A stretch of DNA of 64,000 nucleotides from Hofstenia miamia (Eukaryota; Xenacoelomorpha; Acoela): positions 759,645 through 823,644 of the forward strand of contig SCFE01000042.1 in the NCBI GenBank assembly GCA_004352715.1. Direction: 5' to 3'. Of this stretch, positions 11,403 through 20,199 are shown in pieces. Numbering within the stretch: position 1 is the first letter of the stretch; each line of letters opens with the position of its first letter. The notes below the pieces were generated by a model, which worked only from the letters and a program-made list of their open reading frames with translations, made no database searches and was not told the origin of the DNA. The translations under genes and the position numbers were made by a program.

Positions 11403-11484
11403 TTCTATATAAGAAATTAGAAAAAATTAATTTCAATAATTTGTCTTTGGAAGGAAATATGTCTAATTTTGCAAAATAATTCAT

Positions 11485-11843
11485 TTTATAACCCTGTGTC
11501 ACTTGCAAACAGCCAAAATTGACCATTCTCATGGGAAATATCACACCAAATCATACCATTAGATGTAGCTAGTTGAAATATCAATTTATTATAATCTAAA
11601 CTATATGCAAATTATTAAGTTTAATTATATTTGCACACTTTTGCAAGTTGCACTTATTCCTTTGGCATATTCCTATAAAGAATAATTGTGTACCAATTAC
11701 CTTACATTGACAATGTTGCAAATCAGAAATATAAGTGTTTTTAAATTGAGTATCAAATTTCATTCCTTTAATATTATCATTGTCATCAGTATTTAATTCA
11801 ATGTCATTCCAAAAGAGATCAGTTGTGTCAAAATATGTATTAT
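11485..11843 (-). pseudogene. Fibre-like viral protein, C-terminal part beyond the piggyBac insertion
   Basis: This is the continuation of the gene starting at 15485, separated from it by the 2.7-kb piggyBac element. The open frame on the viral side of the TTAA site (NNTYFDTTDLFWNDIEL) reads to 11596. Coding-like sequence then continues in another frame to about 11480. No enzymatic motif is visible. Its assignment rests on position and on continuity across the insertion. Confidence 0.5.
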
Positions 11844-11847
11844 TTAA

Positions 11848-11906
11848 CCCTAATTGGGGCGGCAAAATTGACAACTTAATTGGGGCACCTGTCTACAAGT
11901 GTAGAC
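11848..11906. repeat. piggyBac left terminal region
   Basis: The terminal repeat CCCTAATTGGGGC is followed by a segment that repeats TTAATTGGGGC at 11876-11886. Then comes ACCTGTCTACA and a near-palindrome GTCTACAAGTGTAGAC at 11891-11906. Relative to the right end, the left end carries about 26 extra bases produced by this repeat. Confidence 0.85.
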
Positions 11907-12356
11907 ACATATGAAATCGACTTGAAATAGTAGTAAAATCAGTTTCATAGTAACAACAGGCAAACAATATTTGAAGTTAAGATTTTTGATATCTTAAATC
12001 ACTTTCTGTTGGGACAGAGGTGGATTTATTAAGCAGAGTCTACTGTAATTGAAAATTATTGCACCTATTCTTTTTTACAATGTTTTCGGGGTTTCACAAT
12101 TTGTGAAACTGGTCACAACATCTTATCTAGTGAGATTGCTAACACTGCATGCAATTATTATTTACACCTTATATGTAATATCATTTCCTTTCCTGAACTT
12201 TCTAATACCTGTAGCTGTCATTCACGTGTATACTGATAATGCAAAAGTTTGTATTTTAAAAACTGCACATTAGAAAACTTTCAAAAACTATAATTCACGA
12301 ATTGCCAACTAATTATGATTAATACATAACTTTTAAAAGAAACAAGAATCTGTTTT

Positions 12357-14085
12357 TTACAAGAAATGGCATGCAGAACAACTTTGAAAAGTTATCTTAT
12401 GATCACTACAAATTCTTTTTTTACAAATATCGCATGTGACCCTAGTTGACTTCTGACAATGTTTTTCATGGCACTTTGAAGGCTTATGAGAAGAATGATT
12501 TAAGGAAGTAGATTTTGAAGTTTGCAGCAGTTGTGCAGTGACTCCAAAATGAGCAAAGCTGTCGTTTGCCTGAGCAAAGATCTTAGGGGTTTGATACCAA
12601 TGAACTATATTTTCATGAGCTAACTGCTTTGACAAATTCTTCATAAAAGGCTTCTTTTCAATGTTTGGTGAACAGTAGGAGAAAAGTAGAAATGTATTGT
12701 TAACAGAGACATTAATCATATTGAAAAGCATGCGCATTGTATATCTGCTGGTCTTCCTTTTGGTGGTAAAGTCTATACTTCTGGAGTCCATGATATCTAC
12801 TCCTCCGTTTCCTTGAGTTATATTCAAGCACTATTTGAGATTTTTTGTCCTCAAGATCAGTTTGAATTTCCGGCCTTTGGTGGAAAGAGGACATCATCAA
12901 AACACCTTTATTACTTTTTGGAACATAACTCAACAGAATTACTTTCCATGAATGTCCATACAAAGCTTCAGAAGCCAGACATTCACGGCCTCTGACAGTT
13001 TTGAAAATTTTGGGCACATCTATATGATTGGCAGCAATAGTACCCACTGCAGACAACCCATGATCCAAAAGGTAAGAAAACACTTGAAATGAAGTAAAAT
13101 ACCAGTCCATGTAAATATTTCTGACAGAATGATGAAATGGAATGGACAGTTCCTCCACCAACTTTTGTGTCAATCCATTGTCCATTGACTTTTCCTGTGT
13201 AAATAATTTCTTTGAACGCAAAACCATTCACATCACAAATCCAAAAAATCTTGATCCCAATTTAGCCAGCTTGGAGACCATATATGATCTTCCAGGAATA
13301 TATCCCTGATAATGATACAACTGTTCATCTATTGTAAGATGCGCAGATGGCACATAATATTTCAGAAGGTTTCTCTGAAACAAATTCCATACATCACGTA
13401 CTGCAGCCATTTTATAATCACCTTGTCTTGCATGGCGAGTGCTTTTGTTATCCACTGTCACATGTCAAAGAAATAGTTTGAATCTATTGTATGACATAGC
13501 ACATTGATAATAGGCTCTACTATCTTTGGGATCATAAAACTGCTCAACAAAGAAAGATTGTCTCTATCTGCCCCAGCTCAAATGATTATTCCCACTGCTG
13601 CATAAATTTCATCAAATGAAAACAACTTTTTCTGAAGCAATGTCATTCATTTGTTCTTATGTAAATGGATTTGTGAAATAATTTCTTCATCAAAAAATAA
13701 AAGAAAGGCATTTTTCTCACTTGACAGAGTTAGCAATGGTCCTGCAGAAAATCAAATGATGTTGCAATTCATAAGACGCACTGGGAAAGGTTTATTCGAC
13801 CATGAAACCCCACTTGGCGAAGTGTGAATGCTGATACAAATACCACTAGCTTCATCATCTACTTCAGTGCTATCTGAATCACTTTTGCTGAAGTAGTCAG
13901 ATCCATTTGAATATTCAATGAAAATTTCTCCATCACTCACTTCATCTAAGTCCGGTCACAATGTCGAAATATTTCAGTATCTTCAGTAGAATCACATTGT
14001 ACAGTTTGCTCCATCAAATCGTCATCACCATCTTCATCACTTTCATTCCATTGTCTGCTTGCCTTGCTGCGCCATCTCTATAAGA
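12357..14085 (-). pseudogene. piggyBac transposase, decayed
   Basis: Read right to left, there is an acidic N-terminus (about 13750-14085, rich in Asp/Glu/Ser), then the DDE/D core. The first catalytic Asp is in LTIDEQLYHYQGYIPGR (13228-13461). The second is in IYMDWYFTSFQVFSYLL (about 13080). The third is in GGVDIMDSRSIDF (about 12790). A C-terminal Cys/His-rich domain (VTCDICKKRICSDH...CSAC, 12357-12480) is the zinc-binding end-recognition domain of this family. The pieces lie in at least three frames with stops between them, so the enzyme is dead. In the family it cuts and pastes the element precisely at TTAA. PGBD-like domesticated genes are an alternative, but the frameshifts argue against one. 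Confidence 0.9.
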
Positions 14086-14332
14086 TCTGTTCACATTAGT
14101 GACTGTAGCTAAAATTCAAAATAGCTATGCACTGCAGATTTCACTAAGCATAATCAATTACAGATTATTCAAATTTCAAAGAACAAAGAAAATTTGACAC
14201 TAAATATAGACTTAGACAGTAATTTGGAATTATGTTTTGTAAACAAAATAAGAGATATGCATTATGAGAGGGGTCAATGGACTACAGGTGAGAAGTCAAA
14301 AGATTGTTGAAATTTTCTACATAAAAGAAAAA

Positions 14333-14543
14333 GTCTACCTGTGTAGACAGGTGCTCTGATAAGGTTGTTTTTGTTCAAATTTATAGAATCATGTACCAGT
14401 GAAAATTGATTTTCCACGTATTGAGAGGCATTGTTATTTCATCAGAAGTTTTCACTTCTTATGCAAATATCACTTATATTAAAAACATAGCAAAACATTA
14501 AACATGCAATGTCTACATATGTAGACAGGTGCCCGAATTAGGG
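14333..14543. repeat. piggyBac right terminal and subterminal repeats
   Basis: The perfect palindrome GTCTACATATGTAGAC (14511-14526) is followed by AGGTGCCCGAATTAGGG at the end. A second copy, GTCTACCTGTGTAGACAGGTGC, lies about 180 bp further in at 14333-14354. These repeats may be transposase binding sites. Confidence 0.85.
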
Positions 14544-14547
14544 TTAA

Positions 14548-15485
14548 AGAAACAAATGTTTCTTCTGTTACTAAATTATGTACAGAAAATACACCACATT
14601 TTCTATTTTGGACATAAACATCATTTGATTTTTCACCAACTACTGTAAATCTTATTGTTTTTATAGGCCATGCTTTTTTGTTAAAGTAAATAAAGTCAAG
14701 TTGCTAGACAAAATCTCAGCACTTCTAAAAACATATTTACCTCTAAAATGTACAAAAGTATTAATTATGGAATAGTATACATCATTTTTTAAATGTAACA
14801 TATTATATTGATTTTTTGATAAGATACAAATTCCTGAAAGTGAAATGTAGCTATGAGCATCTCTAACATAAATATATCCATTTTCTATTGAAATTTTGTT
14901 GAAACCTTTTTCACCATAGGTAGGAAAATGTAAAGTTTGTTCATGGCTTTCAGTTTTAAAAAATTGATTTTATAAGCAGTTCCAGTAGTTTTTATCAAAC
15001 CAAGTAACCATATTTTTCAGAGAATTGCGAAATTACATAAGCCTTTGTAAAATCACGTTCATAATTCTCTGCAAATGTTTTTCCATTTTTGTTTCTGGAA
15101 AATAGTTCATTAAGTTTTTGGTAATTGCCTTTGAAATTTGAATCAAATTATGCATAGACTCATTACTACATAATTGAGTGTTGAATTGCTTAATAATTTG
15201 CAAAATTTTGTTTTTATTGTTTGCAAGTCTTCTTTCTATGTGATTTTCCATCTTTTGTTTGTTTATAGTGTCTCTTCTTTCTTTGCCTTCACAAATATTT
15301 ATAATTTTCCTGTTACATATATTTAAATCTCTATTGAAAAGATTATACCCTGATATATCTAACTTATTATTTTCAATCTGATTTGTTTTACATCTTAACA
15401 TCTTGATTTCTGCTTCTATGTTATTACTATCATTTACTTTATAAGAATGTGTAACTTCAGGTATTCCACTATTATTAAATCCCAT
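14548..15485 (-). pseudogene. Fibre-like viral protein, N-terminal part
   Basis: The start ATG at 15485 follows a TTATATA box by one or two bases. The first 150 codons are open (15033-15485). Residues around 45-75 read LFNRDLNICNRKIINI...DTINKQKM, which resembles the N-K-I-I-N...D-A-V-N-K-x-Q motif found in fibre or collar proteins of phages and of Polinton-like elements. A helical Lys/Asn-rich stretch follows. After 15033 the coding signal jumps between frames down to the piggyBac junction at 14547, where it ends in TEETFVS. It then resumes at 11843. The likely role is a receptor-binding spike; that is inference from the motif. Confidence 0.5.
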
Positions 15486-15495
15486 TTATATAAGG
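15486..15495 (-). promoter_or_regulatory. TATATA box before the fibre-like gene
   Basis: The minus strand reads CCTTATATAA ending next to the ATG. It is one of five such boxes in the island. Confidence 0.6.
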
Positions 15496-15534
15496 AAAAA
15501 AGAAAATATTTTTTCTGACATTTGAATTTTTCTA

Positions 15535-15680
15535 ACTTTAGTAAAAGTGAAATTAATTTCACAAAAGAGAACTTCTTGGTCCTGTAGAGGGGAGAATAAA
15601 GTTCTCCTTCTTCTTAAGAAAATCATTTCCCAGGAATGTCCTATCCCTTAAGTAAGAGTGAAATTAATTTCACAACAATT
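15535..15680 (-). promoter_or_regulatory. Intergenic cassette with two copies of a 16-bp palindrome
   Basis: GTGAAATTAATTTCAC occurs exactly at 15548-15563 and again at 15661-15676. Between them are GAGAATAAAGTTCT, CTTAAGAAAATCATTT and a CCCAGGAATGTCCTATCCC segment. Variants of these blocks recur before the other viral genes (16624-16680, 17907-17960, 18244-18312). The arrangement suggests a shared late control region; the function is inferred. Confidence 0.6.
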
Positions 15681-15689
15681 AGCTCTGTT

Positions 15690-16165
15690 AACCTTTTAAA
15701 AAATAGTTCTTAATATATTCTTCATTTTTATATCTGTAACACTTTCTTTTGTAAAAATCATTAAGTATTGAGAAATAATCTCTTTGCCTACATCTTTCAC
15801 ATATAAACCAAATACAATAATATCCACATAATATGCTAGAACTTTCTTAATATTGTTAACTGTTGTATACTATATTGTCTTAAAATATTGAAAAATACTT
15901 TGAAATGAAGGTTAGCCAAAACTAACAAAGTAATCAATTTTGGCACAGTCAAACTCCCTAAAGTAATGAAATACTATCCAGTGGGTGCCATTATTTAAGG
16001 AATGATCAAAATTGCAATCATAAAATGCAAAACCTAGGTTTTTTTAAAGTATTTCTAGAAATGATCCCTCTAAGGGTTTTAATATTTTTCATAAATTGTA
16101 AAATATCATAATTTGAAAGAGGATTACTGAAATTTAAACTTATTCCTCTTTTTACACACCTTTAG
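15690..16165 (-). pseudogene. Adenain-like cysteine protease (Polinton PRO), decayed
   Basis: Three minus-strand landmarks of the adenovirus-type maturation protease occur in order across different frames. NPLSNYDI lies near 16110. The His-containing NNGTHW lies near 16000. A Cys-containing CGYYC box lies near 15830. The spacing fits a protein of about 160 residues. In adenoviruses and Polintons this enzyme cleaves capsid precursors. At least two frame changes and stops disable it. It lies directly after the pVI-like gene, whose protein activates or is cut by the protease in adenoviruses, so the neighbourhood fits. Confidence 0.65.
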
Positions 16166-16210
16166 GTGGATTTATTCACATTCCTTTTCCTGGAATTGCT
16201 TGTTTTATGC

Positions 16211-16617
16211 TCATTCCCACAGCAATGTTGTCTGAGGCAACCTTTTTCCAAAAAATTTATTAACAGCATTTCTTTTTAAGTCACCCAATGCACCAGTAAC
16301 TAATGGTGCTACTGCATACTTTCCAATTAATGGAGCAGCTGCCATAAGTAAAGGCACTAAAGCACCACAACTTTTTTCATTGCATTAAATTGTGTTGTAG
16401 AGATTTTAATTTCACAAGCTTTATTTATTTTGTTAGCTTTTTCTAACTGGTTAGTTTGTCTTTCTGTTAAAAGATATAGAAGGGAAGTTCCTTTGTTACT
16501 ATTACTAACTCTTAAAGTTATAGGACTTTTTAAATTATAGGATTTTATTATACTTTTTTTCAATTTATTTATTTGACCATTAGTTAAGTTTAAGCTATAT
16601 TTCATATATTCAGTCAT
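16211..16617 (-). pseudogene. pVI-like minor capsid protein, frameshifted
   Basis: The ATG at 16617 has TATATATAAG directly upstream. Codons 1-80 show the YSLNLTNGQINKLKKS and LTERQTNQLEKANK repeats seen in Polinton-type minor capsid proteins. Near 16360 the frame shifts. The continuation is a hydrophobic, Ala/Gly/Leu/Pro-rich segment (LVPLLMAAAPLIGKYA) ending at a TGA at 16211-16213. A polar N-terminal half plus an amphipathic hydrophobic C-terminal half is characteristic of this family. In adenovirus pVI this kind of segment helps membrane disruption; here that is only an analogy. It was probably one gene of about 130 codons. Confidence 0.7.
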
Positions 16618-16620
16618 TTG

Positions 16621-16630
16621 TATATATAAG
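16621..16630 (-). promoter_or_regulatory. TATATA box before the pVI-like gene
   Basis: The minus strand reads CTTATATATA three bases before the ATG at 16617. An imperfect copy of the palindrome (GTGATGTTAATTTCAC) lies just upstream at 16632-16647. Confidence 0.6.
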
Positions 16631-16699
16631 TAAGAGTGAAATTAACATCACAAAAGAGAATAAAGTTCTACTTAAGAAAATATATTTTCCTAAAATGTT

Positions 16700-17882
16700 A
16701 CAGAAGTTCAATTTGATGATGTATTCACAGATATATCTTGTTCATACATAACCAATGCATAGAATTTTAATGGATCTGCAGGAGCACCTTGTAAAGTATA
16801 TCTAAATCTAATTTCATTGATAGCATTTTGAGATGTCTCTTTTTGTTTAGACAAATCAAATACAATTATTCCATATTCCTTCTTAAAATCAAAAGGTTTA
16901 ATAAATGTACCTGTTGAAAAGTCATTGACACTGTCATTATATCTAACAAATTCTTGTATAAAGTCTTGGAAACTCACTAGTTGGATGAAACTCCACTTGT
17001 AGATATAATTATCATTTCCTAATTCTAACTGACATGAAGAAATTTTAGTAGAATAGAAGATATCAAAGTCAAGTTCATTTTTAACTTGATCATTAATTTT
17101 ATTTTCAGTAATGCTATAGATGAAAACATATCTTGGTTTTTTATTGAATTACTTATTCTAAATATGCCTGATTGTTCATTTATAGGATTAGATTCCTCTA
17201 AGGTGTTTCTTATATACACCCATTTATTATTTATAAAGCTATTTAAATACATCTTACTTCCTCTGGTATTGAATACTAATTGTGGGACAAAGAGTTGCAA
17301 TTGTGTGACAAGTAGTTTTGCATTTCTACATAGATTAACTATTAAATTGTCATCCTTTGCTAATTCAAGATTTATTAGAATCTTGCCAGCAGGTAGGATA
17401 CTATGTCTTAGCCCTCTGAAAAAATCAACTTTACTGAGATAAAAAATTCCATCTTTTAGAAGTTCTATTTTATCATCATTGTCCTTGTAGAAGAATTCAT
17501 TTTTTGCAGTGTTCAAATAAGATTCTGAATACTCAAGAATTTTGTGTAAATGGGCTACTTTTGAAAAATTTGTAAGATTTGTAGTAGAAGTATTATTATA
17601 TTCCACAAATACTATGTTAAAAAGTGAATAAACATCACCACTAAATGTTACACTATCTGCTGCAACAAATCCTGTATTATCAAGCTTAACAATTTTATGT
17701 TTCACATCTATATAAGTATTAAACCAATCATAAGGTATTATATCTATACAATTATCAACTGTAAGCTTATAATTGTTTTTATTTTGAATATTACCAGCAG
17801 TAGGAATTATAATTGAAGTCTGGATATCAAATCTAATGTAATCATTTCTTTCTAGAATTGTTGGATTTCTAGAGTCAGTCAT
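16700..17882 (-). pseudogene. Major capsid protein (double jelly-roll type), frameshifted
   Basis: The chosen start is the ATG at 17882, 6 bases after a TTTATATAA box. An ATG-less extension to 17906 is open but lies across the box. The first 285 codons stay open to about 17100, rich in Asn and beta-strand residues (MTDSRNPTILERNDYIRFD). The frame then changes, and a second open part at 16708-16977 carries the C-terminal signature EYGIIVFDLSKQKE...EIRFRYTL, typical of Polinton/adintovirus hexon-like capsids. The total of about 390 codons is a little short for the family. It would form the capsid shell. I rely on remembered family patterns, not a search. Confidence 0.65.
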
Positions 17883-17887
17883 TTCTA

Positions 17888-17960
17888 TTATATAAAGGAC
17901 AATCAAAATCTTTTTCCCATGGATGTTCTATCCCTTTAAAGAAAAAAGAAATTAATTTCA
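17888..17960 (-). promoter_or_regulatory. TATATA box and partial cassette before the capsid gene
   Basis: CCTTTATATAA lies at 17888-17898. Upstream are AAAGGGATAGAACATCC and a partial palindrome GTGAAATTAATTTC, in the same order as at 15535-15680. Confidence 0.6.
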
Positions 17961-18243
17961 CAATAATTTTAAAAATCTTGTTCTTATATTGTCAAAATCC
18001 TTGGACCCAGTTTTGGGAAACTTTTTTAATAATAATAGCCCCATCATAGGAATATGCAATTTTGTTGTTTTTATACTATTTAGAAATGTTGTACCAAGAG
18101 TATGACATATTTATTTGATCTAAACAAATGTAGTGTGGTTGTGTGTGTAATTGTATGGGATTTACAAATTTTACTGTGAAATCAGAAGGTTTACCTATAA
18201 CATTTTCATAATTTGAATTAAGAAATAGAGGAATTTTACTCAT
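17960..18243 (-). pseudogene. Penton/minor capsid-like protein, N-terminal remnant
   Basis: The ATG at 18243 follows CTTTATATAGT. An open stretch of 55 codons reads from MSKIPLFLNSNYEN through PSDFTVKFVNPIQL to MSYSWYNISK. The pattern of a short leader, D-F-T-V-x-F, and S-W-Y-N-I is that of the N-terminus of Polinton penton-like proteins. A TAG follows at 18076. About 30 further in-frame codons lead to a TGA, and the next gene's control cassette begins right after. The rest of the expected protein is missing, so there was probably an internal deletion. Confidence 0.55.
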
Positions 18244-18247
18244 AACT

Positions 18248-18312
18248 ACTATATAAAGAAAAAAGAAAATCATTTTCCAGGGAAAGCATAGAACAAAGTT
18301 CTAATTAAGAAA
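18248..18312 (-). promoter_or_regulatory. TATATA box and cassette before the penton-like gene
   Basis: CTTTATATAGT lies at 18248-18258. Upstream are GGAAAATGATTTTC and AGAACTTTGTTCTA, parallel to the blocks before the other viral genes. Confidence 0.55.
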
Positions 18313-18313
18313 A

Positions 18314-18694
18314 TTAATTTTGAAATTTATTGAAAAATTTTCTAACATCTTCTTTAGTAATAGATTTCAATCTTACTAATTTGTCAATTAACTGAACAAT
18401 TTCATTATGAATTTGAGCACTATCATTTCCAGCATTCTTAGAAGAAGTAAGGAATTCTAAATGATCCATTAATTGTGAAGGATCATTGTAGTAGAAAACA
18501 CTTTGACCCTTAATTATCTTTTTAACTTTTTGATACTTGCAATTACCTGTAACTCCAGCAAGTTTTACAGGATTCCTAAATACTCTCTTAGACTTTTCAG
18601 TGTATTTATCTTGCTTTTTATTATATCTCTTTGTTAAAAGATCTATGAAGGATTGATCAATTGGCTCAGAAATAATTGGCTTTCCATAAGGCAT
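18314..18694 (-). CDS. Small conserved Polinton-type protein, possibly intact
   Basis: An uninterrupted 126-codon frame runs from ATG 18694. It has a basic N-terminal half (KRYNKKQDKY, KSKRVFRNPVKL), a central FYYNDPSQLMDHLEFL motif, AGNDSAQIHNEIVQLIDKL, and a short helical end. I recall proteins of this build (YYNDP, then AGN, then NEI..I.D.L) as a recurring gene next to the penton gene in invertebrate Polintons; their function is unknown. It is the least damaged viral gene here. Its upstream control region is missing because the Ty3/gypsy fragment begins within a few bases of the start. Confidence 0.55.
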   Translation of the reverse strand: MPYGKPIISEPIDQSFIDLLTKRYNKKQDKYTEKSKRVFRNPVKLAGVTGNCKYQKVKKIIKGQSVFYYNDPSQLMDHLEFLTSSKNAGNDSAQIHNEIVQLIDKLVRLKSITKEDVRKFFNKFQN

Positions 18695-18735
18695 GCTATT
18701 TTAATCTACATAATAAGCTTCCAAAATTTTTATCA

Positions 18736-20190
18736 TACAATGAATATGTAAATCTACCAGAAAAAAACACTGATAAAAAGGGCAAACCCATATTACCCAT
18801 CATAATCAAAGAAGAAATTACAGAAACAGAAATTATCAAAAAACAACAAACTGACATGATCAAAAAAATAAAAGATGATAAAAAACAACTGGGAAAGAAT
18901 GCAAATAGTTACTTCCAAAGATATAAAGGAAGATAAACAAAAATGGACTGTTTTATGTTGAATGGAAATCACTACAAATCACAATATCCAAATATTTTAA
19001 GAGTGATGTCATAAAAATTTCACAAAAATGGGCATATCAGTATAGTGCAACTGAAATGACATTCAGCACAAAATTCATAACAACAGCAATTAAAAAGACA
19101 GTGGAAGACATTATCAACAAAGGTACAACATGCCTAATTAATAACAAACATCACTACCCAAGACAAACAGCACCACTAGAAAAGATCATTTCAACAGTGC
19201 CAAACCACATGTACATTTAGATTTGGAAAAATTATCATAGAACAATGAAGGGTACCAATATATATTGGTAATGGTCGACAATTTTACAAAATACACTAGG
19301 ATTATACCCTTAGAATCAACCCCTGCTAAAGTAGTGGCAGAAAAAAAAGTACTAAAAGAATGGATATTAAAATTCAGACCTATGCAAGTAATCATATCTG
19401 ACCACAGAGTTCAATTTGAAAGTAAATTATTTGAAGAGATGACGAAATTTATAGAAATAATAAATGAGAAAACAACAGCATGATACCCACAAGCAAATGG
19501 AGCTGTTGAAAGACTAAACCACACAATGATAAAACTAATAAGAGTAATGACATTGAGAATAGGAGGAAGAGACTGGCGTGAAGTACTAGAAATAGAAGAA
19601 TATTTTTATAACACATTTGTGCACTCAACCATAGAATGAATGACACCATACAAAGTGATGTACAGCAGAGAAGCCACAACACCAATCTTGATGCAATATC
19701 ACACATACACAGGAAAAATAGACAATGAATACATAAACAAATTAAAAGATTAGATGATTGGAATTCATGAAGCAATGTGCTACACATAAAACAATCAACC
19801 ATTAGTCAAGAAAGAAATTTCAACAAAAAAATATATTATCAACCACACAAGAAAGGTTTACACATACACACTAATGAGAACTCAAGACATAAACCAAGTC
19901 AGAATATTAAAAACACAATGGGCAGGGCCCTACACAATACACAAAGTACTACCTAACAACAACTGTAAACTAGATGATGGAAAGATACTACACTTCCAAA
20001 ACCTAAAGAGGGCTACAACAGACGTAAAAAAAAATAGCATTAGATAAAAATGCAGAATTCAAAATTGTAAGGGATACTGAAAGTACTTATGTTAATATGG
20101 ATGAACTAGACAGTGCCTGTGAAGAAGAATTTGATGAGGAGTTCAAAACAAATGTGGTCACTAGTAATTTAGAAAATGTAGTATGAACCA
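18736..20190 (+). pseudogene. Ty3/gypsy integrase, decayed
   Basis: A spacer is open at 18736-18936. Near 19205-19225 the first catalytic Asp appears in a VHLDLEKL-type motif, in a different frame from the neighbouring sequence. The core at 19265-19483 reads MVMVDNFTKYTRIIPL, then VIISDHRVQFESKLF with the second Asp. Beyond an in-frame TGA come NGAVERL and a WREVLEIEEYFYNT stretch. At about 19915-20020 a GPY/F module (WAGPYTIHKVLPNNN) marks the C-terminus, followed by an acidic tail to about 20185. Several stops and shifts make it inactive. Sequence similarity to the first element suggests the same broad clade but another family. Confidence 0.85.
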
Positions 20191-20199
20191 AATGCCCAA

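Larger units (their letters stand above)
11844..14547 (-). mobile_element. piggyBac-type DNA transposon with TTAA target duplication
   Basis: TTAA at 11844-11847 and at 14544-14547 flank inverted ends. The left end reads CCCTAATTGGGGC and the right end, reverse-complemented, CCCTAATTCGGGC. TTAA duplication with CCC-type ends is diagnostic of the piggyBac superfamily. The element body is 2,696 bp and carries a decayed transposase on the minus strand. It interrupts the viral fibre-like gene, so it arrived later. Confidence 0.93.
11000..18694 (-). mobile_element. Polinton/Maverick (adintovirus-like) viral remnant
   Basis: Six decayed minus-strand genes in tandem match the virion gene set of Polinton-like viruses: small conserved protein, penton-like, major capsid, pVI-like, adenain-like protease and fibre-like. 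I see no DNA polymerase B, FtsK-type ATPase or Polinton integrase and no terminal inverted repeats, so this is a partial copy. The right edge is cut by a Ty3/gypsy fragment near 18700. The left edge is not defined. A piggyBac element sits inside (11844-14547). Confidence 0.8.

Noticed and set aside
19265-19483. Integrase at 19.3 kb as the missing Polinton integrase
   Set aside because: Its spacer matches the first Ty3/gypsy element, and it ends in a GPY/F module followed by a polypurine tract and LTR start, all pointing to Ty3/gypsy.
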